Shown in pieces: positions 12,301 through 24,092 of a stretch of 64,000 bases of DNA (position 1 is its first letter; every line of letters starts with the position of its first letter). The stretch spans positions 5,176,332-5,240,331 of the forward strand of contig OY811972.1 in the NCBI GenBank assembly GCA_963681505.1, in the 5' to 3' direction. The position numbers and the translations under genes are program-made. The notes under the pieces are model-generated. The model did no database searches and was not told the DNA's origin. It was given only the letters and a program-made list of their open reading frames with translations. The DNA comes from Eunapius fragilis. Taxonomy: Eukaryota > Porifera > Demospongiae > Spongillida > Spongillidae.

Positions 12301-13273
12301 ATGTAGCGATACTTTTGGATTTGCAAGGCATTGTGATACAATATTTGTTAATGATATACCATAAAATCGTGGTCCTTTAGATGATAAATACTGAAGAAGG
12401 ATTACCACAACAACAGATGAAATAGAGCTCTAACCATTTTTGGTTGCTGCAATCCTGGTAATTTGAAGCTCTTTAACTGTTGTATACTTGGGACAGTGCA
12501 ACCATTCTGTTTCAGGATGTATAGGACATACGCCATGTGGGACTCACCCTGAGTATAACAACATACAGTGTAACACACATCACACAAACATACACATGCA
12601 ATGTTCATGCATGACATTCCACAATGGCTTCAACTTGAGATGGAGAGCATGGAGCATTCTATACTATTTATTTTGTACTCTAAATAGGTATAGTCAGGGC
12701 TCTAGCCATATTTGTGCATTCATGCAGCAATTTAAATACAGTTTTACCATAGGCCTGGGTCCATGAAGCAGGATATACAGCATTGCAAACAGTTTAGTTG
12801 GGAATGGACGAAAATCAGCTGCCGTTATATGCTCTTCCTTATCCAAGTACATGTCCAAATCTAAAGTGACTATGAAAATAATTATTGCCATACCAATTAA
12901 CCCAAATAACTTTGTCCAAATCATCATAAATTTCTGTGACATTATCATCTGGCTCAGTTGTACCTACTTCAGTGATAGCGAGATCATGTTCAGCTGTGTC
13001 TATGTACAGGTAAGAAAAAACACTTCACAAAGTTCTACAAACCATATTAATCTTCACCTATTTCTAGTGCTGCATATGAATATTCGTCATAAAGATAGTT
13101 ATTCTGCTTTGTATGCATCACCATAAATTTACATCAAAACAATAAGTAGTATACCTCGGATGACGTATCTGCAAGGCTTTCAACAATCTTACTATGAGCT
13201 GGCCTAGCAAGATGTCGATCAAGGTTGTAGCGTCTTGTAAATGTTTCTTGACACACTTCACAGCGGAATCGTC
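9338..13273 (-). pseudogene. Plavaka-like CACTA transposase, 16 exons, one in-frame stop
   Basis: Exons in coding order: 13155-13273, 12964-12999, 12748-12860, 12435-12548, 12263-12390, 12049-12211, 11777-11998, 11301-11720, 11069-11251, 10942-10961 (20 bp), 10608-10890, 10360-10553, 10167-10307, 9998-10118, 9725-9943, 9338-9670. From exon 2 on all phases join; about 895 codons. Exon 1 encodes a C2H2 finger (CEVC, 12 residues, H, 5 residues, H); its join to exon 2 is unresolved. A DDE nuclease is suggested by LILFSDDTSGNKSKKW, then VICDNP followed by CRVC, and SAERCESFNATVRAQN before SNRLAPSRDI, a Plavaka-type signature. EVLHTILLGLAKY lies between. A TGA sits in frame at 11162-11164, so the protein is probably dead. 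The C-terminus is cysteine-rich. Confidence 0.8.
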
Positions 13274-13333
13274 CTTAAAAAAATGAGCAGCATGCATCAG
13301 TACCACATACAGTACAAGAATTGCTTGTATTCA

Positions 13334-13735
13334 GAGGCGGATCCGGGGAGGGGGGGGGGGGTTTGGGGGTTGCAACCCTCCTTTCATATATGGTAATGCC
13401 CCCTCTTCTGCTAAACAGCCCCTCCCCCTTCCCCGCTTTTTGTATCGGGCCTGATACGCTGGACAGCACCCCCCCCCCCCCCTCCGCTTTTCCTTAAATG
13501 GACAGCACCCCCCCACCCCCCCTCCCCCGCTTTTCGTATCGGGATTAAAGCGGACAGCACCCCCTCCCCCCGCTTTTTGTATCGGGCCTGAAGCGGGCAG
13601 CACCCCCCCCCCCTCCCCCCCGCTTTTCGTGTCGGGTCTAAAGCGGACAGCACCCCCCCCCCCCCCCTCCCCCCCCCGCATTTCGTATCGCGGGTCTCAA
13701 CCCCCCCTTTTGGAAAACCCTATATCCGCCCCTGG
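13334..13735 (-). mobile_element. G/C-rich minisatellite MITE, copy 2
   Basis: It is bounded by CAGAGGCGGATCC at the left and ATCCGCCCCTG at the right, an inverted pair. Inside are about five monomers of the type TGTCCGCTTCAGGCCCGATA + CAAAAAGC + G run, read on the minus strand. The module CTGTTTAGCAGAAGAGG is at the same end as in the other copies. It lies in the interval between the two divergent genes of the CACTA element. The open frames across it are low-complexity artefacts. Confidence 0.7.
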
Positions 13736-14275
13736 GATCTGTTCCATGAGTACGCGTAACCCTCACGCTTTTTATATTGCCGTATATGGCGTCTCACGCA
13801 TTGAGGTAAACTTATGATGTTGGCAGGTCTGCGCAGATGCCATACTCACTATAAATATATAGCTAACCCTAGAACATGCATCAGGGTTCCTTAAAGGTTT
13901 TTAAAAATTTTATTATTCATAGGGGCCGTAAACAAACTCGTACCGGTACTCATAAACTTAAACACATACTTGACCTACCCTTTCGGTTTCCAACAAATGC
14001 TTTGCCTCCACGTGCAGGGTTGCGTCCTCTAAAATGGGCATCCATTTTTAATTAAAATGAATTAGAATGTAATTTTCAATACAGTCTCGTGACCACAATA
14101 AATATGAACACGTTTCCATCAGGATCGGCCCAATCTCCGATGTTACCAAGATTCAGGTAGAAAATAAACGATAACTCAGAGATAGATTTTAAACATTTTG
14201 CACATAGGGACACTGCGGGCACAAGGTATGTCTCATACACACCAAGCAATCAGTTCAATAAAATTTTGTTGCGCC

Positions 14276-15799
14276 ATGGCCAGACAAGCCATGGCAACGC
14301 CGCCGGGAAGAACCAGTTCCTCTGGTGCAAGGTATATTGGTCAGAATTAGCAGTAACGATATTATGTTACAATATTTTTACAGCAATCCAACAGTTCCTA
14401 CTCAAGGAAGGTAGGTTTTTATTTAATGCATGCAAGAAGATATGATAATGGATGCATTGCGGTAAACACAGAAATGCATCCGCAAGCTCCTCTACTGCAA
14501 GGTATGGTACTCAATACCAGACACAGTGATTGTTTTATGTTTTATTATTGCCAGAAATTCAACAGTTCCTGCTCAAGTAAGGTATCAATTTCAGGATTTA
14601 TTATTGTGCACAGAAACAAGAATTAATCCCCTCAACAATGGGAATTCAGGCACCCTATCCGCCAAACGGGCATTGATGTAATTAGTTACTCAATGCGTAT
14701 AACATGTATTTTTAACTCCAGGTCTACTGCTACTTCCCATGATCATGAACCTGCTGCAGCTGAGGAGATGTGAGCTATTATTGCATTGTACATTTCCTGG
14801 TATAGTCTCATTGCAGAACTTTGACCTGTATTATATACAGCAACTCTACACAACCAATAGTGCTCGCCACCATTCTAGAAGAGATGAAAAAAATGAAAAC
14901 GGAAAGTGCACTGCACAACAAAGCTATGATTGATAACTATGCCAAGATGACAGAAAACTACAAAAAGATGAGTAAAGCAGTGTGTGACTTAGTTGAACAA
15001 TCCTTTCAGATTGATTCAAGCCCGTACAAGGTACACATTATCTTGACATCCAGAAATGTTTATATGACTAACAACTATACACAAGGATGATTTAATTGTT
15101 AAAGTGGGTGTCTTATTTTGCTGTACGTTTAATCGAAGTCCATCAAGCCAGGATGTGAGGGTGCGTTATATACTCATTATTGATGGGAGTGTCTATGTAT
15201 TCCATACATTCGGTTTATAGGAGAAGGTAGTAAAAAAAGTGCTCGGGCCTGAGATATCGCAGTGCAAAAGCAAAGTTAATAAAGCGGTTTCTTTCTGTCT
15301 GCGACGGCTAAGTGACCTCAGAGCTGAAGAGCGCAGAAGGGTTAAGTATAATGTTGTGCATGAATTGTGGATAACTGATTTTGTATTTTTGGTGCAGATT
15401 CTTGGAATAAAACCATTTCAAGAATATGCTACTTTAACCACAGAAGAGTTTTCTGAACGATTCTCTTCTTTCTTGAGAGTGGAAAGTGACGACCTTGCCC
15501 TCTACAAGACAACATTGCCATTTTTGGTAAATGAAATCTACTAGTGGATACCTTTCTATTTGTGTTTTATTATTCAGCGCAAGTTTGTAGCATCAACATC
15601 TACTAGCAAGGATGGGACATACAAACAATTTGGCAGGTGGCTGAAGGACAACTATGCCAACGGACAACCATCACAATCAGAAGTGCAAGCAGTGGTTGAT
15701 GAAGATGCAGCATGCAATTACAGCCAACATATAGAACAAGATGTTCCTTTTATTGACTATTCAGAAACAGAGGAACTAGGAAACAGTTTGGATGGCTAA
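14276..15799 (+). CDS. Second gene of the CACTA-like element, coiled-coil protein, 286 aa
   Basis: Nine exons join in phase: 14276-14331, 14384-14410, 14472-14501, 14555-14581, 14722-14769, 14841-15030, 15221-15352, 15398-15526, 15578-15799. They give 287 codons with stop. The ATG at 14276 begins MARQAMATPPGRTSS. Four microexons of 27-48 bases encode a Ser/Thr/Ala-rich linker. Exon 6 encodes a charged helix (LEEMKKMKTESALHNKAM), likely a coiled coil. Exons 7-8 are Lys/Arg-rich, then FLRVESDDLALYKTTLPFL. The tail is acidic, ending in EETEELGNSLDG-like sequence. No enzyme motif is visible. It is divergent from the transposase, about 1 kb away. CACTA elements often carry a second DNA-binding protein, and this may be it (inference). 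The exon 7 donor (GTTGTG) is weak. I do not recognise the family. Confidence 0.65.
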
Positions 15800-15959
15800 A
15801 TGGCCCGGTTACTCTCATTATTGCATTGCATCACTTGATTCGCTTATTTGTATCCCTTGCTTTTATTTATTCACTCTTCTGCTGTGCTGATTCATTGTAT
15901 CCCACATTATAAAATTGCAACTTCACTTTCTTATTAGCTTAGCATGATGTGTTGCGCGC

Positions 15960-15960
<1 letters not shown>

Positions 15961-16018
<58 letters not shown>

Positions 16019-16140
16019 TATGCTGCGTGTGTGGCTGAATGTGTACATGTATATGTATGTGTTTTGTATGCGTGTGTGTATGTGTTGCGTGTGTGTTGCA
16101 TGTGCGTATGTGTGTGTCTGTGTGGTGCGCGCGCGAACGC
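15961..16140. repeat. GT microsatellite
   Basis: About 27 pure GT units at 15961-16013, then an imperfect GT-rich stretch to 16140. It lies just after the companion gene, inside the proposed CACTA element. Its long open frames on both strands are artefacts. Confidence 0.9.
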
Positions 16141-16486
16141 ACATCTTCCAGTGTGCGATTTGTGCTCTGGACAACTCTTGTCGAGGATTGATAATCGAAC
16201 TGATATCAAAATATAGACCCACGGATACGAACCTTGCACAACGGCCAGTCCGAGCGAGATACTGAACCTTGACTGACACCAATGCTGGTTCGTATTGTAT
16301 TTCAGTTTTGAAACGAACTGGTACCATGCAATATTCTCAGCCTGAACCAGGGTTGTGATACCAGTTAACAACCAGGCTGTTGATTTAAACACCCATGATT
16401 CAGACTGTATTTCATTCCCAAACCAGACTGTATTTCACCACCAGGTTTGATTCAGACTGGTTACTTTTGGCTGTGTTGTACGCGTG

Positions 16487-17600
16487 CTATTAAGGGTCAC
16501 GCATGCGCAATGAAATAGACACAGCCAGATGATATCTAGCTCAATGTTTTTTATCATTAAAAAAAAGCCTAACCTACAACATAGATTCAGATAATAAGTT
16601 GATCCAATTATCACATCATGCTGGTGCCAAGCTCTTGGAGGGGGATGACCTACGCTGCATGATGGGGGCATCCCCGTGTGATGGGGAGGAGGAAGAAGTC
16701 AATCAACCACGCCCATACTGTCACTTAACCAGTTCACCTACACAACCACACCCACAGTCTCCTTACCAGTATGCCCACACATACTTACCAGTGATGTCCA
16801 CACATACTAACCAGCATGCCCACACAAACGAACAAGTTGACCCACACTACCACCCTAACCAGTACACGTCTCCAGTAGACTCAGTGATTGGTTCCTCCCT
16901 CTGTCGTGTGAGGTGAAGTGGAGGAGGAGGAGGAGGGGGAGTCCTCATGACACCTTGGGAGGTGGTCATAGTTGTCATTGTCTAGACTGTGCGATCTTGG
17001 ACACATGAAGAAAGCCACACCCTCAGATGCCCTGCATGAAGAAAGGCTCTAAGAGGGGGGCGTGGTCAAGTGGTGACAGTGGAGAGGGTATGCTCAGGTA
17101 TGAGGAGGGATTGTTGGTGGAATCCATCAGCCGTCGACCTGAGGGTTTAACAGTTGACCACCTAGGGAGGAGGGAATCTCTTCCGAACAGGCCCCGCTTG
17201 CTTTTCAGAGGTGGAGGTGAAGGGTGCATGGACGTGGGTCGTGATGTTACAGGGGGTTCCTAGACTTTGCTGGTACACCTGGACCATAGGGCATTGCCGA
17301 CTTGGAAATTATGGGCCTGAGGTTAGGAGGTGGCAATACCTGTACTCCTTGAGTGAGGGAGGGGGTGGAGGTGACGGCGACATGAGGTTTATCTGGTTGT
17401 GTATCTCGCTCACATGTGCCAAAGATGATTTAACCCCATCCACACCAACTCCCTCCATATGAAATTGGGGGTAGGGATCCTTGGTCTTGGAGCATGAATC
17501 CCTGTGGAGGGAGCATTGAGACACTCAACCACACCTATACAGTCCTAACCAGTTCAACAACACAAATACACCCACAGTCCCCTAATTATAACCAATATGG
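16487..17600. other. Region without a recognised gene; diffuse CCAGT/CCACAC repeats
   Basis: Short irregular repeats of the type CCAGTATGCCCACACATACT occur at about 16715-16870. A related stretch (CCTAACCAGTTCA.. CACCCACAGTC) recurs at about 17525-17590. A GGA-rich patch lies at 16918-16940. No coding motif was recognised. Confidence 0.5.
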
Positions 17601-17612
17601 ACTGGTGAATGG

Positions 17613-18480
17613 CTAGAAAGGATGCCTGCCTGGAGAAGGTATCATGTGCCTGCTTGCCCAATTGCCATAAGTCTCCACTGCCAATGGGATGCAGGACCAG
17701 CCCAACTCTTGGCACTTGGGGCCATTGGAGTGGAGCTTGCGGGTCTCTGCTGCCAGGGCTGCCGCACCAGCCTGGTGACATGATTCACCCATAATGACAG
17801 AGCAGGGTGGTGAGGTAATGGTCTGGTCTAGTGCCGCAGGTTTGCCTCTGTCCCAGCCAACAATGAGGATGTCAGCAGGTCTGGTGTGGACAAGGTCTCT
17901 GGTAATACCATGACCTCTCTCCACACTCACACTTAGGTGGGCACGATGACAAAGGTCAAATACCTCATCTCATAGACGATTATGGCGTGTGACCACATCT
18001 CCCCCCCCCCCCCCCATGCCTGCAGGTCACAGCATGGTGACCAAGAGGATCAAGAGCAGTATTGGGGCAGAATGGGAACATGGACCAACAAGAAGTATCT
18101 AACCCCAGCCACCACCTAATAGCCATCTGGAACTCATTCGACTCCAGGTGCAAGCCCAAACCAGGGGAAGGGACCACTGATAGCCAAGAGGAAGCATGAG
18201 GAGCAGCCACTGACAGGAGGCGAGCTCTGTTAGCTGGAGAGGAGGATTCCAACAAGATGTGGAAATGTTGGGCTTGGATCAATCCTGACAAGACCTTCTG
18301 GAGAATGGGAGACTCCAGAGCAGAATTGACTGTAATGGCATTAAAAGGGGAGACCTGAGTGTTAAACATCGCCACTGCCTGTTTTAGGTGGATGTTGTCA
18401 GCCTTGCCAAAGCCGGAGAATGACAGGGAGGCAATGAAGCAGCATGGTGAGAGACGGAGCAAAGACCCAGAACCCACAAA
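17613..18480 (-). pseudogene. Fossil of the C-terminal part of a LINE-like reverse-transcriptase polyprotein, copy 1
   Basis: In coding order it reads a helical region, then HASSWLSVVPSPGLGLHLES, WWLGLDT, a Cys/His cluster (FCPNTALDPLGHHAVTC), then after a break HTRPADILIVGWDRGKPAA, LDQTITSP and CIPLAVETYGNW. This order is that of the C-terminal region following the reverse transcriptase in LINE-like proteins of marine invertebrates. The RPAD..LD spacing recalls a restriction-like nuclease (inference). The frame is lost at a C run (18001-18015), so it is dead. No reverse transcriptase domain is present. Two more fragments are at 52850-53600 and 59569-59794. Confidence 0.7.
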
Positions 18481-18489
18481 AAACATACA

Positions 18490-18546
18490 CAAACACAAAC
18501 ACACAAACAAACACACACACACACAAACACACACATATACACACAC
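18490..18546. repeat. CA microsatellite
   Basis: An imperfect CA/CAAA-rich run at the 5' edge of the LINE fossil, next to the start of the broken DDE-like gene copy. Confidence 0.8.
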
Positions 18547-19438
18547 ACTTCTATATTTAGTATTGTACACAAGAAGAAGCTAGGCTTTTAGGTACGTTAA
18601 CATATGCATTCATAATGAGTTATTGCCATTCATCAAACAGGTGCTATACTTAATGGACAAGTTTAGCGTCAGTGACCATGAGCTGTCCATGGTGTTGCCT
18701 TCACTACCACACTCTTATAAGGTAAAGCAGGAGCGAACTGCACTGAACAAGTCACTCAGAGCTGAGATCAAACGTGTCCCTGTTCCACACCAATGTATAA
18801 TGTTCATTTACCGAACTGCTGGTAAATCAGATTGAGGAATTTGTAAGCTGTAACTGAGCACTAAATAATGACCACCTAATATATTTGTATATCTATGTAT
18901 CAGGTGAAGCTTCATTCAGAACAGAGCAGTACAATAATATGTGTAAAGCTCAGTGGGGATGGTACTAAGTTCAGCAGATGTTCCAACTACTTTTTGATGT
19001 CTGTCAGCTTGCTGAACCTTCAACAACGTGTACTTTCACCATTTTTTTAATTAAAAAATATAGGGATTCCTTCTCCCCACCTATGTTTTGGCTGACAATT
19101 TAGTTTTCCATTTTAACAGACAATCACACACTAGCTGTTGTGAGGATATGAGCATCAATAATAGCATTAGGTCCACTTCTTGAAGAGATCAAACATCTCA
19201 TGGACACTAAGAAAAGTCGATGGAACCAGCTACAATCTTGAGTTCTTTTTAGGAGGAGATTTGAAGGTAGTAACCATAACATATATATTTATATGTGAGT
19301 AATCCTTATAATTCAATCAACAGTTTTTGCTGCTGTTCCTGGGGCTAGGCCAAACCAATGCCACCTATGCCTGTATTTGGTGTCTAGTTCCAGCATGTGA
19401 TTGGTATGATAAATTGAATTAGGCGGTTATTATTTACA

Positions 19439-19730
19439 CAAGTAGATTAAAAAAATTTCTCTTTCAGAAATAGAGTGGAATGTAGGATTGGGATTGGTGG
19501 TGTAAAAAGCAAGGAAACAAGACACATTATGGATTGGTACCAGAGTACAACAAGACGGTCCTACATTTAGCCAAGAACCATGCACTTTGAATTTCAATTA
19601 GCTAAATGTAAGACCGTCTTGTTGTATTCTGGTACCAATCCATAATGTGTCTTGTTTCCTTGCTTTTTACACCACCAATTCCAATCCTACATCCCACTCT
19701 ATTTCTCAAAGAGAAATTTTTATCTACTTG
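19439..19730. mobile_element. Long-hairpin MITE, copy H1
   Basis: An almost perfect inverted repeat of 292 bp, from CAAGTAGATTAAAAAAATTT to AAATTTTTATCTACTTG. The stem contains GGTGGTGTAAAAAGCAAGGA and its inverse. The loop is near CATGCACTTTGAATTTC. It shares the GTGTAAAAAGCAAGGAAACA module with H2 to H4 but has its own inner stem (CAAGACGGTCCTACATTTAG). No coding capacity. No clear target duplication. Confidence 0.85.
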
Positions 19731-21885
19731 TTTCCTTGCTTTTTTTTCCTATCATGCAGAGGGATTGGTTAGGTGGCTGCTGTGCATACAGACACTTTTG
19801 TGTTCGCAAAACGTGGAAGAAGTGCCAGGTAGCCTCATATCAAGACCCAATAACGCAATATAATTGTGTCAACTAACTTAATAAGTTAGCATTATTGGTA
19901 AAGATTTAGTCCGCATTCTATGTCATATAATTGTGGTGTTTGGAGCGGAAGAGGCTGCTGCTATACCACCAGGTCTGATTGCTTTTGCAAGGTTTGTTCG
20001 TAGCATCTGTGGTGACACCGCGCGTGCGTATAATGCCTTTTCACATGTTTATTTGATTAAAAAACACATCTTATAAAAATTAGCATGTGCAATTCTTAAA
20101 CGAGAACCCGCCTCGCCTTGTACGTCCCCTCAAAAATAATGGGCCTCAACTGAAGCAGGAGGGTCGGGACAGCTGTGGCAAGTGAAGGAGCAGGAGAGGG
20201 AGCGTCGGGACAGCTGTGGCAAGTGAAGCAGAAACAGGAGGAACGGGTTCGTCCCCAATGCTGCTGTACATACCCGCTATATCTTCTATTGTAGGAACCA
20301 TATCTGTATTTAAAAGAAAGTACATCAAACCATGTTTGCACCCCCATATTATGCAACATGTATATATTGGTTGTGGAAGGTTTATGCACATATACGCTAG
20401 CATTCTAGCATCGTCATGCCCCAAGCAAACTTACATGCTAATTATATGGGATGTAAATTAAGCATTATACACATTTGTGCATATAACCTTTTGCACAATC
20501 CTTCTTTTAAAAAAAATCTTGAACACATTTGTGTGGATTTGTGTTTGGAGTTACAGTCTATGCCATCTTATTCTGCTACCTAGTAGCATGTCAGGAAGTG
20601 TGACCTACATTGTAAGATGCCAGCTAGAGCTGAAGTGGAGCAAAATCTGCAGGCATGAAGTGCTAATCCCTAGCCTGTATGACATGTGATACCAGGAGCA
20701 GGACTCAAAACCAGTTTAGAACCAGTACTCCCCATTCCCCTATTTTAAAAACCCTGATCACCCTTACCATTGTTATACTGCTATTGTGTGGATTATATTG
20801 AGGGGTGTTCATACACAGTTCTCATCACAAATGTCTGCATTTAGGTCACAATCAATGTGGCAACATTGATCAAGGTCATGTAGCGCTATTAGCCTACTCT
20901 AATGTCTGCTACAGGCTTTGTGAAAAGTAAGTTTGTTTTTATAACTATATCTACCTCTTCATCACTCAAGAGTCTACACTGACAAGTGCAAAGCCACTTT
21001 TTGGGACAGTCATTACTTTCAACTATACTTTTATCCTTTATTTCATTAACCACAACACTCAAGCCATTAGTGTCAACAGGCATTGCTAACAACTTTGTCA
21101 GCCAACTATTCATGTGCTTCTTTAAAATCTTCTACAACCTTTTCTTGTACGTTTTATTGCTATTTAGTGTCTTTTCAAGCAACATGCAAATACACCCTGC
21201 CTTTTATCATCATTGGTTCGAAGAGACAAAACCTGAGTAAACATTAAACATTAAATTACTTTAGTTTACCTCACTTTTCATTACAGTTAAGTTGCACATC
21301 AGAATGCTCAGTAATTTACTCACTTATTTCACCACAGTACTTGTTACAGTATACAGTGTTACATGCATACATGGACTCACCGTTTAATCATGACTTCTTA
21401 TTGTCCAGCACATGGGAGGCAGTGTTTAGATCAGACCCAGACTTTAAAATGCTCTTCTTGTTTCAGCATGATCAAGGTAGCGTTTGTGCTCACCAACCCG
21501 CTTCGATCCAGGTTCTTTTTGGTACCACCGTGCTCTTTCTGCATCTCGCTTCGATCCAGGGTCTGCCTGGTAACGTTCTCCGTCTTTTGCTTTGTTTGCC
21601 ACCGAACTAGGTTCATGCTTTGCTCACATTGGTCCGATCTCTTTGAGATCTTTTTTGACGCGAAGGCATGTTTTAACTACCATACATGTAATAGAACATA
21701 CACGAAAACCGAACACGTGCAAGATCACGTGCTTAGTAAACGGGATTCAAATGGTTATATTGACCTGGGCAATGCATCAAAGTTCCAATAGCAATTTGTA
21801 TAGACAAAAGCCCGACAACATACGGGTCCAAGCATTTAGTAACGATCCTTATCCAACTGTCCATCCGCAAGTATACTTCATATTT
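19731..21885 (+). other. Insert in the broken gene without a recognised feature
   Basis: Unique AT-rich DNA. Small direct repeats occur (CGCTTCGATCCAGG at about 21500 and 21545). Short open frames on both strands show no motif that I recognise. Confidence 0.4.
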
Positions 21886-22690
21886 TATAAATCGGCAAAA
21901 ATACACCCACGCACACTCTTTATAAATTTTATATCGAAAAATATAGTTTCAATATTCACAAAGGATGAAACGTCGCATTTAGCGCTACATTTTGGTACAT
22001 AGTTTATATGTTTCCGCTTTTCCTAACTTGAGTTATGTTTGACGAAAGGAAAAAGTAGGAGAAGGAGAAGAAGAACAAGGAGAGAAAAAATGGCGGATTC
22101 GAGAGATCGACTATACCGTCTGGAGACAACGGCAGGGTTGCGAACATCGCGCGTTGGACTATAGATGCAGCGTGTTTTGGGCTAATTTTAGAGCGACTGT
22201 CAAGTGGCTACGAAGCGTATATTCTAACGCTCGATCGACAACCACGCCTACGGAGCCAATCCTACATAGGACCTACTATCGTAGGTCCTGATATAAATCG
22301 GCAAAAATACACCCACGCACACTCTTTATAAATCTATATCGAAACTGATAAAAACAATATAGTTTCAATATTCTCAAAGGATGAAACGTCGCATTTAGCG
22401 CTACATTTTGGTGCATAGTTCATATGTTTCCGCTTTTCCTAACTTGAGTTATGTTTGACGAAAGGAAGAAGGAGAAGGAGAAGAAAGAGAAAAAAATGGC
22501 GGATTCGAGGATCAACATACCGTCTGGAGACAACGGCAGGGTTGCGAACATCGCGTGTTGGACTATAGATGCAGCGTGTTTTGGACAGATTTTATAGCGA
22601 CTGTCAAGTGGCTACGAAGCCTATATTCTGTTTTCTAACCGTCGATCGAAAACCACGCCTATGGAGCCAATCCTATATAGGACCTACTAA
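21886..22690. repeat. Tandem duplication of about 400 bp
   Basis: A unit at about 21888-22279 is repeated at about 22292-22685. Both run from AATCGGCAAAAATACACCCA through a GA-rich patch (GGAGAAGGAGAAG), AATGGCGGATTCGAG and CTGGAGACAACGGCAGGGTT to CCAATCCTA(C/T)ATAGGACCTACT. The copies differ by short indels. A small palindrome (TAGGACCTACTATCGTAGGTCC, in parts) sits at the junction. No protein is recognisable. Confidence 0.85.
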
Positions 22691-24092
22691 TACATGTACA
22701 CATTATTAAAATGCTACAATATATGGAACAATTCTATGGTGCATGCAAGCAGATCAATTGAGGATATCCAGAGATGTGCAGAGCAATCATACAGTGTCAA
22801 GAATGCTCCTCTACTTCCCATTGAATTGGATCATGTAGTTCTGGATGAACTGCATATATTTCTGTGACTTATGGATATACTCATAGAAAACATCACACAA
22901 GCAGTGGAACTCAACATTAAGGCCACAAGAAACAAACAAGAAAGAAACAAGATCCACTTTGTGGAGCAAGGAATGATACAGTCATGTGGTGTTTCATTCC
23001 AAATTTGGAAAAAAAAGGACAGCAGCAACAGCCTTGACTGGACATCCCTTGGAGGCACTGACAAGAGGAAGGTGCTATCCAAACTCCCTGCACACGTTCC
23101 TGAAATTCTACCTCCGAACATCAGCCTTCGTATTGCACAGCTATGGAAAGTAAACATAGCCGATGTAATTATTATATGGTATTGTATATGTGGACCGATT
23201 TTATTGCATGCAATACAGTTGTACCTTTCATGATGCTATTCTTACATGTTGAAATTTGGACTGGCCACCACAGGGCTATTTTTTATGTTTGTTACAAATG
23301 TAAAAAGAGTGGTTGGTATCATTTTCTGGGAAACTGTAAAATTTCTCTACTGTATTTAGGATTTTGAGAACATCTTTCAATGCATTGGGAGCTGGACAAG
23401 ACAGCCAAGTCGTTGAAGCAAAGGTGTGGCCAACCTACATGTACATGTTTTTGCAATTCAATGTACCAATGCTTTTACTGATAATACATTCAAGCTAAGC
23501 AGTGGATAGCAGATTTTATTGCACTATCCACTAAGGCTCAAGGTTACCAAAAGAGTAGAGTGACCCCATACATGATCATAATGGGTGTACATGTGCCACA
23601 ACTGATCAAGCTACACGGCAATACTAAGCAGTTTAGTTGCCAAGGTAAGAAGTGATTTTTGGAGCATACTTTACTGAGATATCCTGTACATTTTTTACAA
23701 CTATACTGCACATAATATAATATACTTCATAATGGGTACTTTTATACAATGCTACTCTCATTAGGGGTTGAAAAACTGAATTATGTTGCGAAGTGCAGCT
23801 ACTACAGCTCATGTAAGTGGTATCCAACAGAGGAGATAATGCTGACAGAGCAACGAATGACAGCCACTTCACTGTTATGCAAACGAAAAAGAAGATATAC
23901 TAACAAAGACCAGGCATACTGGAAGGATGAGATCATAAGATCTCGAAAGCAAAGAAGGATTTAAGCAGTTTCCCTGCTCTTGCTATACGTGTATTCCCAC
24001 TGCATACCTCAAAATCATGTCTAGGAAATGTTTTTTTTTTTTGGTTGCTTATTATCACTTCCAGTTATGATAGCTACACTGCACTATCTATA

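Larger units (their letters stand above)
9040..16486. mobile_element. Putative CACTA/EnSpm (Plavaka-like) transposon
   Basis: The proposed ends are inverted and similar: from 9040, CACGAACGTACACGACCAAA; inverse of the right end at 16486, CACGCGTACAACACAGCCAA. Both continue into AAAGT. Subterminal parts share motifs on opposite strands (TGAATCATGGGTG near 16395 inverted; TGAATCGTGGGTGG near 9210). Inside are a minus-strand transposase (9338-13273) and a divergent plus-strand gene (14276-15799). CACTA elements typically have CAC-starting ends, subterminal repeats and two genes. A clean 2-4 bp target duplication was not seen, so the ends are tentative. Confidence 0.45.
18640..23964 (+). pseudogene. 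Broken copy of the DDE-like two-gene-element protein, interrupted by about 3.3 kb
   Basis: The 5' part, about 18640-19410, matches the intact gene at 32176-36150 in order: [45 protein letters not shown], then a decayed segment and FLLLFLGLGQTNATYACIWC. The 3' part, about 22740-23964, continues exactly where that stops: ELDHVVLDELHIFL, IQSCGVSFQIWKKK, LDWTSLGG, QWIADFIA, RVTPYM, FSCQ then GVEKLNYVAKCSYY, ending at a stop at 23962. A TGA at 22865-22867 interrupts the frame after HIFL. Between the halves lie a hairpin MITE (19439-19730) and about 2.9 kb of other DNA including a tandem duplication. The N-terminal third is absent, and no chromodomain partner is visible upstream. Confidence 0.8.

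Noticed and set aside
13331-13681. 116-codon minus frame next to the transposase
   Set aside because: Gly/Arg low-complexity translation of the minisatellite.
15923-16392. His/Thr- and Cys/Val-rich frames of up to 152 codons
   Set aside because: Translations of the GT microsatellite.
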